Shown here one piece after another: positions 25,337 through 35,835 of a stretch of DNA of 64,000 nucleotides. The DNA comes from Cannabis sativa. Lineage: Eukaryota; Streptophyta; Magnoliopsida; Rosales; Cannabaceae. Where the stretch lies: positions 65,736,211 through 65,800,210 of the forward strand of contig NC_083604.1 of the NCBI RefSeq assembly GCF_029168945.1, given 5' to 3'. Position 1 is the first letter of the stretch; each line of letters starts with the position of its first letter. The notes under the pieces are model-generated. The model was not told the origin of the DNA and did no database searches. It was given only the letters and a program-made list of their open reading frames with translations. The translations under genes were made by a program, and so were the position numbers.

Positions 25337-26196
25337 TTAAAGTTTATTAATGGAAATACCTTGTTTCTTTGCAAGAAGTTTAGGACACTGGGGTTTCCAA
25401 TGACCTTTCTCATTGCAGTAGAAACATTTTCCTTTAAGTGTAGCATCACCAGAAGGAGCACCCTTTTTCATGGCTTTTGTTCGCTTCTTGGTGTTCTTCC
25501 ACTTCTTCTTCGATTTGGGCTTTGAAGCAGAGGCGACATTTGCTTCAGGTTTCATCGTCCCATTACCATTACCAGGATTGTGAGGTTTACTCCCTTTCTT
25601 CTTGGGTCCTCCAATCAAATTTTCATAAGTTTGAAGGTCATTGACTAATTCATGAAAGTCAATTTCCTTCTTATTCATGACATAATTTGATGTGTATGGT
25701 AGAAATGCTGGAGTCAGGCTATTCAAGATAAGACTAACTTGAGTAGCCTTGTCCATTTCGACACCATGATCCTGGGCTTCTTGGAAATAACTGGACATGA
25801 GGAGAACATGATCACGCACGTTTTGATGAGGTTCCATCCGTGCGTTAATGTACTTCTTAGTCGCGTCAAAGCGTGACTGAAGTGATGCCTTACCGAATAG
25901 CTCATTTAACTTCGTCATAACTTCAGCAGCCTTCTCAGTTTTAGAAAACCGAGTTTTGAGGGTGTCAACCATGCTAGAAAGCATAAAGTATAGAGCTTTG
26001 TCATTTGCCTTCTGCCAACGCTCATACTTTTCTTTCACAGCTTTGGATGCATTATCCCTGTGCACTTCGGTGACGGCTCAGTTAAAACAAACAAGGCACT
26101 TTCTCCTATGAGAGCAATATTAATGTTCTCATTCCATTTATTAAAGTTAGATCCATTCAGCTTATTTTCAGTCAACAGTGATAACATGGGATTCAT
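25337..26196 (-). CDS. gag: Family A gag polyprotein (UBN2-type, zinc knuckle)
   Basis: The natural start is ATG at 26194-26196 (MNPMLSLLTENKLNG...FNKW). A single-base frameshift near 26066 moves into the main 242-codon frame, which stops at 25337. That frame has the copia gag fold (KALYFMLSSMVDTLKTRF, KLNELFGKASLQSRFDATKK, MEPHQNVRDHVLLMSSYFQE, STLTP-like LNSLTPAFLPYTSNYV), a basic linker (KPKSKKKWKNTKKRTKAMKK), and a CCHC zinc knuckle CFYCNEKGHWKPQCP near residues 213-227. It would coat and package element RNA. The frame is open over 242 codons while pol next to it is ruined. Copy 3 has a decayed version (50340-51218). Confidence 0.8.
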
Positions 26197-26348
26197 TTTG
26201 ACAAAACAGGATACTACAAAATAATAGAAATCAACAAATAGAAATTAAATAATGGTTTAACACACAAAATCAATTCAGAAATTATAAGCACATAGCAAGT
26301 AGGAATGATATGAGAAAATACTTAAAAATTCAATCCTAAATAATTTCC

Positions 26349-26700
26349 AAGGTTTTCAACAAACTGATATCAGTGTCCCGTTTAGGCGAGAGTCAAAGCT
26401 ACCATCCATTGAATAGAGTTGTCAGCTCATCTAAAATGTTAAACATTCTAGCAACCTTTTATTCGATCAAGATCAGAATCCAGCGTTGTCCCGTTTAGGC
26501 GAGAGTCAAGGCTATTCTATCTCATGAGCTTCTACCATTGTTTCGCAATTTGCAAGTCAAATATGGTCGCCACCATTAGGGTGATCTATACCATATAAAA
26601 CACTTACAAACCACTTATCATGCGAGATTAAACGGTGCGAAATTGCTAATGAACGTTCCTCCATTAGGGAGGATTACTCACTAAAACAAACGCGGTGTAA
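26349..26700 (-). other. Structured leader module of family A copy 2
   Basis: Same parts as at 14219-14560, read on the minus strand: hairpin TCCTCC-CTAAT-GGAGGA (26657-26673), ATTAG downstream, a long hairpin at 26549-26610 with stems TTTGTAAGT/ACTTGCAAA and ATATGGT/ACCATAT and apex CACC-CTAAT-GGTG, GAAACAATGG, then the TTGACTCTCGCCTAAACGGG motif twice (26486-26510 and 26374-26398). It lies about 150 bp before the gag start. Confidence 0.6.
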
Positions 26701-29700
26701 AACCCACAATGGAGATCGAATATCTTAATAATAATAAAGCTCATTGTTTAAAATGTATTTTCTTATTATTCTAATAAATAAATCTCATTAAATTCTATTT
26801 AAGAATTAAAATTCAAAAATAAGAATTTAATATAATATTTATAAAATTATACTAGATGGTGATTGAAATAAAATTAATTATTTCCATCTTAGTAATAATC
26901 TTAAATATAAATATTAAGGAAATTAATTTAAGTTGAATTAAATAAATAATTAGCAACTTAAAAATTTCCTTTGAGAATATATTTATTGGGTTCGAAAATT
27001 AAGTATAAAAAACTATACAATTTTCGAAAATAATAAAAATAGAAAAGCAATACTTCAAGCAAAAATATCACCTATCTAGATATTCTTTTGACTAGTTAAT
27101 TCAATTTCTAATAATATATATATATATTTTAAATTCACTTATTTTAAATTAATCAATTAAATGAAAAAATCATTGACTTGAGTTGGTCCAAGAATTAATT
27201 AAAATAAATAATTAATTTACAACTCAATCTATTTTTCAAAAAATTCGAAAATATTGCATAATTAAAATGCAAATTTCGAAATTGATTAATAAAATAAAAA
27301 AAAATATATATATTGAAAATTATTTAAATTTAAGTTGAAAAATTAATTTTCAACCTAAAAATAATTTTCTATTTAATTAAGTGTCATGAAAAATCAATAA
27401 ATATTTAAGTATCATGATGAAAATCAACTTAGATATTTAGATTTTTCAAGTTAATTAAATGTATTAAATTCAAGAAATAATAATTAAGTTTAGAGAAGCC
27501 TTAATTATTAATTTCTATTTAATACTAGGAAAAATATACTTAATAAAATTGTACCAAAATTAATTATTTAAATAATTAATTTCACAAAAGTATAATATTT
27601 TCCTATAAGTATTAGAAATAATAAGTAGTCTAGAAATTACTATCTAGAAAATATCTTATTTGACTAAGTATCTTTTAAAAATTTGAAAAATAACTAATTT
27701 AAGTTATATAGAAAAAATCTAAAACTTAAATAATTTCAAATCTAGATTTAATTAAATATCACAAATTAAGTTGTAACCACTTAATTTGAAGATATCTTTT
27801 GAAGTTAATATTTTAAAAAAAATATCAACCAAAAAAATATCTAAAATATTCCATTTTAAGTTAATATTTGAAAAGATATTAACTTAAAAAAAATATCTTA
27901 AGAATCTTTAATAACTAATGCCTAAGATTCCTCAACTTGATTTAAAATTTAAATCAAATATTCAAATTTAAGTTTGTTAAGAAAAATCAGTTGATACAAC
28001 TAATTTATAACTTAAATAGGAATATTTAATTAAATAAGTTCCAGAAAGAATCTTAGTTAGTTAAAATTCTATATTTAATTAAATACAAGAAAAATACAAA
28101 TAGTTTATCTAGAAATAATATCTAAACTAAAAGTGTTTTTCTTAAAATTAACTTTAAAATATTAAAATGAAAATAAATTTTCATATATTTTAAAAGTTAA
28201 TTATGTTGCTAATTCAATTTTATTAGGTCAAACTATTATAATTAACCTAGTACAGTTATTCAAATCAGGCAAATGGGCCTTCACAATTGGGGTAGTTCAT
28301 GTGAGGGGGTGCTGGGTTCAGTATGTCGTACCCACTTCTATGGCACCCAACTCTCACACAAGGCCCAAAAGAGAGGAATTTAACCTTAAAATGAATAACT
28401 GTTATTAATTGAATAGGTCAATAACTAAATGGACCTAAATAAAATCTATCATGGTGTGACATTTTATTTAGCAACAACCTATATGCATCTATATAATAAA
28501 ATAAACATATAGGCTCACACAGGCACACTTTGGATGGATCCTATCATGTTGCTAGGTCATACACAGATGAAAGAAGATTGTAAAATTTACCTGTTACAAA
28601 TTATTTACTTGACCAAGGGAGCCATCAGATCATTAGATCTGGCAAAAAGTAACCATGGCTATTTGCAATCAAGTAATAATAGGTTTTTAAAACTTACATA
28701 CAAGCTAAAAACACATACTCCTGCAACAAAGGTTAGGTTTGGATAGTTGGAAGTAGGATTTATTTAATTTTAAATAAATAATTTCGAAAAATAAATAATT
28801 AAATAAAATATTTTAATTAATTTCAATAAAAAAAAAAAAAAATTAATTAATTTCGAAAAAAAAAAAAATTAAAATTTCGAAATTATTTTAAAAAAAATTT
28901 AAAATTAAACCTACTATTTGAAAAATTAGGTTTCAACCAACCTAAATATCATTTCAAAATTTGCTAACTACTTTTTAAAAATTAAATGTTATTTTAAAAA
29001 TAAAAAATTAAATAAAAATTAGAAAAGATAAATAAAATATCTTTTCAGATTTTTAAATTTAATTTAAATAAATAAAATAACAAAATTTAAAAGTTAGCAA
29101 AATATCTTATATCTATTTAAAATTACATGATTATAAATATCTTATTTTAAATTTTAAATAAGGTCAAAATATCTAAAAAGATTTAAAAAATCTTAATAGA
29201 TGAGATATTTTTAAAATATCTTAAAAGATAGGATATTTTTAAATATCTTAAAAGATATTATAAATATCTTTAAAAGATATTATAAATATCTTAAAAGATA
29301 AGATATTTTTAAATATCTTAAAAGATATTATAAATATCTTAAAAGATATTTTAAATATCAAAAAATATCTGACCTTAAATTTAAAAAAAATATAATCAAA
29401 TTTAAAAATAAGATAGATTTTTAAGCAAAAAGATAAATACTAGTTCTATTCAAATTCAAATTACACTAATATCTTGAATTAAATAAAAAAAAAATTAAAT
29501 TAATTCAAAATGATAATTAGAATTGAATTAGGAATAGTAATAGTATATATATAAAACCATACAAAAAATTGGAAGTTAATTCCATGAAAAGGTATGAAAA
29601 ATTGAAGAAAATTGAAAAAAAACGAAACTGTACGGACAGCTCTGCGATCGTTAGAAACTATCAAGACACGGCCCGATTTTGTCAAATCTTCAAAAATCAT

Positions 29701-29931
29701 AACTAATTCAAATAAAATCCAAATTGAGTTCTGTAAAAGGCTAACTTGCTTAATTTTTTCCATACTATCCAATAAAAATAATTCCAGAACCGAAATAACA
29801 ATTATTTTTCACGAAAATTTCATAATCATCAATCAATCATCAAATAACACTCAATACAACATAATACCATCCAAAGAACATACAAACAATCGTTTTAAAG
29901 TCCAAATTACATGCAAGTAAATCAATTACCA
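26701..29931 (-). other. AT-rich leader of family A copy 2
   Basis: No credible coding frame over 3.2 kb. The 28260-28560 block is conserved among copies. The rest is A/T-rich and low complexity, apart from a short GC-richer patch near 29625-29690. Confidence 0.65.
29204..29365. repeat. Tandem near-palindromic repeat (AAATATCTTAAAAGATAT)
   Basis: At least six imperfect copies of an 18-20 bp unit, each almost its own reverse complement, in the leader of copy 2. Confidence 0.85.
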
Positions 29932-29945
29932 TGGCTCTGAGGCCA
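29932..29945 (-). other. Primer binding site of family A copy 2
   Basis: On the minus strand TGGCCTCAGAGCCA, two bases after the 5' LTR end; a variant of the initiator-tRNA-Met primer site. Confidence 0.75.
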
Positions 29946-29947
29946 GT

Positions 29948-31862
29948 TGTTGGGAATTATTTTACCAGGATCTTAGATCTACTCACAAGTATGTTTATTA
30001 ACATCCTAAATATGAACTTTCTAAAACGATAAAATAAACACATATAAAGTTAAGAAAACCTTACATTGATGCGGCGGAATAAATGTCTCCTTCCACTCGG
30101 ATCTCTAACCCTTGATTCCTTTACAGTAGCGAGTATAATCAAGATCCGAGCCCGAATCTCCTTCTTCTTCAAGCTTTGATCCTTCACGGTCTTCCAATCT
30201 ATGATTGAGTTATCGCTTACATCGTGTGTGGGCACTTACTCTTTCACTAGGCTCACGAAAAAGATGAAGGAACAGAGGGCGAGAGGTTTCGGCCAAGGTA
30301 GAGAGTGAGGGAAGGCTCGCTTTTCTGAAGAGAGAAATTTCTGTCAGAAAGCTAATGAAAGCATGTATTGTGAATGAGCCATCACTTTCTATTTATAGGC
30401 AACTTACTAGGTTTAGGTTTAGAATTATTTGGCATTAAAATAATGAAAATATTAATTTGAAAAAGCCTTATAAGTGGCCGGCCATAGGTGTTGTAATGGG
30501 CCCCACTTAATTTTGCAATTTTATCAAATTTTATCTCTATTTTCTCAAAAATGCCAATTTTCCAATTCTAACCTTTTAAATGCCAAAACTAATTATTTAA
30601 TAATTAAAATACATTATTAAATAATATTGTCATTTAATTTAATTATTAATTAGACATATAAAGTCCATTAATAAATAAATAAACCCGTAGAAAACTCTTT
30701 TCCTTACAATTTCACCTTTGAATAGTGAAAATTCATAAAATCAGACATAGTCTAACTTTAGAATTATAATTGATCAATCACGAATCAACTAATGAGTCTT
30801 ATAAGCAGAATGTTCTCAACTAGAATGGGGACCATGGATCTATATGCTGAGCTTCCAATAAGTGAACCAAATTTACCAAGTAAATTCCTACTTATTAATT
30901 CTTCGTTGAATCCACTCTTAGAACTTAGAATTGCACTCTCAGACTTATATAGAGCATATTGTATGTTTCACGATACCAATATACTATCTCATTTAACCAT
31001 TGTTATAATCTTATTGTGATTTAAAGATCCTCTATATAGATGATTTACATCGAGATGGGATTTCTTTACCGTTCTCACCCCTCAATGTATTTTGCCCCTT
31101 AAAACACTTAGCTACCTGTAAATGGTGTTTAGTGATCTAATAATTAGTCAGTTAAACAAGAGCTCATCCATTTACTTCTATTTGCTAAGCTCGAAGGGAA
31201 TCATCACTTAACTTCTATACACCAGTAGAAGCTATAGATTCCATATTTATGTTCAGCACTCCCACTCAATCATACTATCATGTTCCCAAAATATACGTAT
31301 CACCCTGACCCAAAAGTAGGCTTAACTAATAAATCAAAGAACATGAATAGCACTCCTGAGTTGAGCCTAAGCATATCAGGATTTAGATTCTTTTCAATCT
31401 TAAGATCAACTACTGATATTGACTTGGAAAGATATGTATAACGGTAAGTTTGTAATATCTTAACTTAGTTGCAATATCGGTCCAGTCCAATGTATACTCC
31501 ATACATTCGAAACTAGTATACTTTGCTAATGTCCTGGAAAGAACATAACACTTACTCCAAGTGTAAGTACACATCATCGCTGATTATCACATTAGTGTAA
31601 ATCCAATAACACTGATGAAACAGGGACCAAAACTTTTGATTCATATGATCACAATCACATTCCACTGTGTTGACGATACTGCAATTGTGAATAAACATAT
31701 GATCTGGATTTAACTGATTTTGTGTGTATGAATGTAATAAACATATTAAACATATTAAACCATTAGCATGTAAAATTCATGCAAACATCAATCACTTCAA
31801 ATTTCTTATATTGATAACTAATCAGATTGTAAAGAGTTTTATTTAGGGCATAAAACCTAACA
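29948..31862 (-). repeat. 5' LTR of family A copy 2
   Basis: 1915 bp, TGTTAGG...CCCAACA on the minus strand, with TATA box TATAAATAG at 30389-30397. Nearly identical to the 3' LTR except for the 31-bp indel and a cluster of changes at 30066-30330. Confidence 0.93.
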
Positions 31863-31867
31863 TATTA

Positions 31868-32121
31868 TATATTATAAATCCTATTATAATATATAACAAT
31901 CTATTATCTATTCATACCAATATTCATTAATAAATTCTATTTCTAATATACTTCAAATTCACTAACGTTTAATCTAACTATCAAAATCTCTAATATGAAA
32001 ATACAATTGTATTTAGCAAATACCAATAATATTCATATTTTATTTAATGCAACAATAAAATGTCAAAACACACAATAATATACCAAAAAAAAGAAATAAT
32101 ATACTTGTACTGAATATTACA
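31868..32121 (-). repeat. Solo gypsy LTR, part 2
   Basis: The remainder of the LTR that starts at 19404, separated by the copy 2 insertion. It ends ATATTACA, and TGAAC follows as target-site duplication. Confidence 0.78.
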
Positions 32122-33113
32122 TGAACAAGGGGTAGCACTAAGGGTGTATAGACCATGTTTACGTTTTCCTTTGAGAAGCACATCCCCCGTTTGCTTGTCC
32201 TTCACAAAATAACAATGTTTCTGAAATTCAAGGAAAACATTATTATCATCTGTTAACTTGGAAATACTAACTAAATTCTTAGTAATTTGGGGAACATGAA
32301 GAACAGACTTTAAAGCTAGAGAAGAGTAAGGCAAGAAGGTTGAACCTGTATGAGAAATCATGATTTTCTTACCATCTCCAACAACCAAACTCTCAGTGCC
32401 ATTGTAAGGGACAGATTGATCTAACTGAGTGCCATTCGAGGTAACATGATGAGTAGCTCTTGTGTCAGCAAACCGTTGACAATCATCTCCAAAATCTTGA
32501 GCCATAGGATCATAGTCAAAGTCTTGTTAAGCACGAGGATTGTTGACACCTAGTTTGGGAACTTGCCAATTCTTGTCGAATCTGTAACGGCAAACAGGAG
32601 CAGTATGGCCACTTTTTAAGCATACTTGACAAATGACTCTGTTTGGGGGAAAATGAGAGTATCCTCTTCCACGGCCTTGATATTGAGAGGAGGTTTCTTA
32701 GTTTCCAGATCTGTTTGAGGAATATGGTCGAACACCACCTGACCTTCCTGAGCCGAAAGCAAGATTGGCTTGCATTTTCATAGACAGATCGTTCATTTGA
32801 TGATGATGTTCCAATCGGCTTTCATGCGAGAGTAACAAGGCTTGAACTTCATCGATGGTGAGATTGTCGCTTCTTGCTGTGATCCCAGAGACCACAGAGT
32901 CAAAGTCAGTACCTAACCCATTTAGAACCTGTAGAACAAGATCTTGATCTTTAACTGGAGCTCTAGCCACAGTGAGCACATCAGCTATTGTCTGAACTTT
33001 TTCCACATACTCAGATATGGAAAGATTTCCTTTGTTCAAATGAGAAAATTGGCCTTTGAGTTGAAGCAATCGAGCCTTCGTTTGGCTGGAGAATTTTTGT
33101 TCTAACGCACCCC
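32122..33113 (-). pseudogene. Copia-B gag (C-terminal half), zinc knuckle and protease
   Basis: Minus-strand copia coding sequence. The gag (UBN2-like) part is LLQLKGQFSHLNKGNLSISE, VQTIADVLTVA, LVLQVLNGLGTDFDSVVSGI (33069-32698). A CCHC zinc knuckle CQVCLKSGHTAPVC follows in another frame at about 32590-32632, then the protease region FADTRATHHVTS, where the catalytic D-T/S-G-A has become D-T-R-A. The last part (LVSISKLTDDNN, KRKHGLYTLSATPC) leads into the GAG-pre-integrase region, cut at 32122 by the solo LTR. In-frame stops and frameshifts make it non-functional. Protein continuity with 34947-35311 is broken by the CACTA at 33114-34946. Confidence 0.88.
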
Positions 33114-34946
33114 CACTACAACAAATATAAGAATTAGAGGCGGAAGGGTCCGCCGGTAATAATTGAGAAATCTGCTGGTAAAGATCTTTAGAGGCGGGTT
33201 TCGCCGGTAATAAAGGGTCACTATTAACAATAATTAGTGGCGGACTAACAGTACCTCGCCGCTAATAATAGTGTCATAATCTGACACTATTATTAGCGCC
33301 GGAGCATTCCGCCTCTAATACTTTTAAATTTATTTTTTAATATAAATTAATATTAAATATATTTAAAATAAAAAACATTAAATAATAAAAATATAATAAA
33401 AACCAATTATTTAATTTAAATATAAATCAAATTTAAAGTTAATATATAACTAGTTAATACTTACACTATCTAACTACAATATCCATTAAACAAACTAGCT
33501 GATACTTATACTATCCAACTAAATAATTACATTGACTAAGTTTGCATAAACTAATCACTAATATTATTCATCATCACTTCAAAACAAATTAAGGTCAATT
33601 TAGTGAAGCTCTTCATCTACCATGCCATGCGAAAATCACCCAAGCGTAAGATCTATCTTAAAATTGATTCCGGAATTGTTGGCATATGAGGATAAGTAAA
33701 AATTGTTCCTCCTGCTGCGATGAACCAATAACCTCACCATTATTATTCAGTACTTCAATTAAATAATTATAAGATTATATCACAATTTAATTCAAATATT
33801 ATTCTTATTTAAATAACTTATTTAATGGAAAAATTATATTAAATAAATAATGCACACTATAAAATAAATACATACTCATTAAAAAAAATAAACAAATAAA
33901 TACACACAAAGATATTAATATATTACATTAACTCAAGTATTATTTTCTTTCACTAATATAAATATATATATATAAACACTTATTTAGAGCTATTGAAAAA
34001 CACAATAATTTTACAAATAAAAATTTGTAATAAAATACCTACTTATTCAAAACTAAAATATATCCTAATTGTGTTTTCTCCTAAATATGAACAAAAAAAA
34101 TATATATACACATGTATAATAATATATATAAATATATTTTAAAAAAAGTATATACATATAAAAAAAATATAACTTTTTAGACTAGTGTATAATTTTTTTT
34201 TTTTTTTGTGAAATATATAAATACGTATATTCTTAATCAATATATACACATATAAAATTATATTTAATCAATAAATATATACCTCAAAATAATTAAATAA
34301 TATATCAGTTTTCTAAAAAAAATTTATATATATACCCATGTTTACATATATACCTCATTTATTAATAAAAATTTTAAAAAATGATTATAAAAAAGAGAGA
34401 AGAAACTGACCCAAAAATATTAGTTTCCTCTTGATTTCTTTTGTTGCAGTGCTCTAGCATTTCCACACAGAGAAAATGACTAAAAAAGAGAGAAAGAGAG
34501 ACCAATTTTTAAATATATAATTAGATATTTCTCAAGTAAATGATCACAAAAAGGAAAAAAAAATCAGAAAACATACTCACCCATAAAATTATATTGAAGG
34601 TGGTGATATGTAAGGGTAGATTTAAAGAAGCAAGAGGAGAGGGATTGATGGTGGTAGGGGCGGAGAGGAAGAGACGAAGAGGGGGAGATAGAAATTAATG
34701 AAGAGTGAAGATGATATACATATATATATAAAATTATTAGGTAATAATAAAAAATGTAATTTTTAAAATATTATTTAATATTATTAGCGGCAGACTTCCG
34801 CCGGTAATAGTCCACTGCTAATAAATTTGAAATTTAATATTGGGACAATTCCCGCACAAACCAATTTTTTTATTTTCTTAAAAAATTAACCCTACTATTA
34901 GCAGCGGATTTATAGTCCGCCGGTAATGTAACATTTTCTTGTAGTG
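33114..34946. mobile_element. Non-autonomous CACTA element in copia-B gag
   Basis: Starts CACTACAACAAATAT and ends ATTTTCTTGTAGTG, the CACTA inverted ends. Near both ends are repeated GC-rich motifs (GCCGGTAATA, TTAGAGGCGGA, TATTAGCGGCG) of the kind bound by CACTA transposase, while the centre is AT-rich with no transposase frame. The flanking triplets (CCC and GCC) match only partly, so the duplication has decayed or the end is off by a base. Gag coding sequence resumes on the other side. Confidence 0.85.
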
Positions 34947-35311
34947 GCCGGCCAAATAGAGTGTGACGAAGTATGATTTGCAACAGATGCAAGAATGACT
35001 TCGGACATGGAAGACTAAAGCCATGAAAGCAGTAATTGATCCTTCTTTTTCCACAGAGTATACTCAGAGTTTACAGCTCCATTGACAAGATTCTGAGGTG
35101 GAGACGTGCCGGTGAAGAGGATTTCATCCAGATCATGGCCGATCACAGTTGGTATAACTTGAGATTTCCAAGAGAGAAAGTTGTGACGATCGAGTTTGAT
35201 CGTAAGGTTAGACGTGAGAGAGTGAGAAAACAGGTTCCAAGGAGGATTAGGGGGAGTGGCCATGGCAGCAGTAGCAGTAATTCCAGGATTAGAGGTTGTT
35301 GAAGATGACAT
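34947..35311 (-). pseudogene. Copia-B gag N-terminus
   Basis: Begins MSSSTTSNPG (ATG 35309-35311) and shows the copia N-terminal domain signature (LTIKLDRHNFLSWKSQVIP, LDEILFTGT, WKKKDQLLLSWL). An in-frame TAG follows WL, but coding similarity continues (SEVILASVANHTSSHSIW) to the CACTA boundary at 34946. Confidence 0.85.
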
Positions 35312-35327
35312 ATTGAATGTCAGTTGG

Positions 35328-35339
35328 CAATTGATACCA
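35328..35339 (-). other. Copia-B primer binding site
   Basis: On the minus strand TGGTATCAATTG directly follows the LTR end; the first eight bases equal the tRNA-Met primer site. Confidence 0.7.
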
Positions 35340-35569
35340 TGTTAACAAGAACAATAACAAGAACAATAAGAATGGTGCATAGCACCAGAGAAGAAAGAAA
35401 CAAAATTTCTTAATGGGAGAGTAATAATGAACAAAAGCTACACCCTCTCACTGATATGCCTTTATTAATATGATGGAAGCAATTACAGGAGTACAGCTAA
35501 CAAAACGAACAAAACAGAAAATAACCAACTTTTAAACAGTAAAGTCCTAACCAACTTTCAACACTAACA
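35340..35569 (-). repeat. 5' LTR of copia-B (230 bp)
   Basis: On the minus strand it runs from TGTTAGTGTTGAAAG to CTTGTTAACA, with the primer site immediately inside. The other LTR is not in the window, so the boundaries rest on TG/CA ends and the primer site. Confidence 0.7.
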
Positions 35570-35835
35570 TAGTTCACACTAAATTAAGTCTAGTTCACAA
35601 TAAATTAAGTGCAAAATTAGTTCATCAATCTTTTTGAAAGGAATATAGTTCATCAATCTTACGTGATCCCGAATTAATTAATGGATTATTTCAAAATTAT
35701 AAATAATACTATTATATTTTCATTTGTGACAAAAATACTGCCTTAGAGAATGCCTACCAAATTACACGTGATTTTCTTTTCATTTTTTGGCATGGCAAAA
35801 GTACATTAATTAATAATCATTTTTTTTTTTGATAA
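35570..35835 (-). other. 3' flank of the MATE gene
   Basis: AT-rich sequence between the MATE stop codon and the copia-B LTR; it probably holds the 3' untranslated region, but no clear polyadenylation signal stands out. Confidence 0.4.

Larger units (their letters stand above)
21679..31862 (-). mobile_element. Family A copy 2, complete copia-type LTR element with TSD TATTA
   Basis: Bounded by TGTTGGGAATT at 21679 and CCTAACA at 31862, and flanked by TATTA at 21674-21678 and 31863-31867. The minus-strand order is 5' LTR 29948-31862, primer site 29932-29945, a 3.7-kb AT-rich leader, gag 25337-26196, decayed protease/pol 23568-25320, purine-rich tract 23559-23567 and 3' LTR 21679-23558. Its LTRs are nearly identical, so the insertion is recent. 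It has a largely open gag and no open pol, so it could move only with enzymes supplied by another element. Confidence 0.93.

Noticed and set aside
25270..25345. Possible intron after gag (donor AAG|GTATTTC, acceptor TTATAG|GTC), also possible in copy 3
   Set aside because: The supposed intron contains protease relics (WIYDSGLN; WVINSGSTNHV in copy 3), so it is decayed coding sequence rather than an intron.
29204..29365. CRISPR-like array
   Set aside because: Units abut or overlap without unique spacers, and the genome is a plant; it is a tandem repeat.
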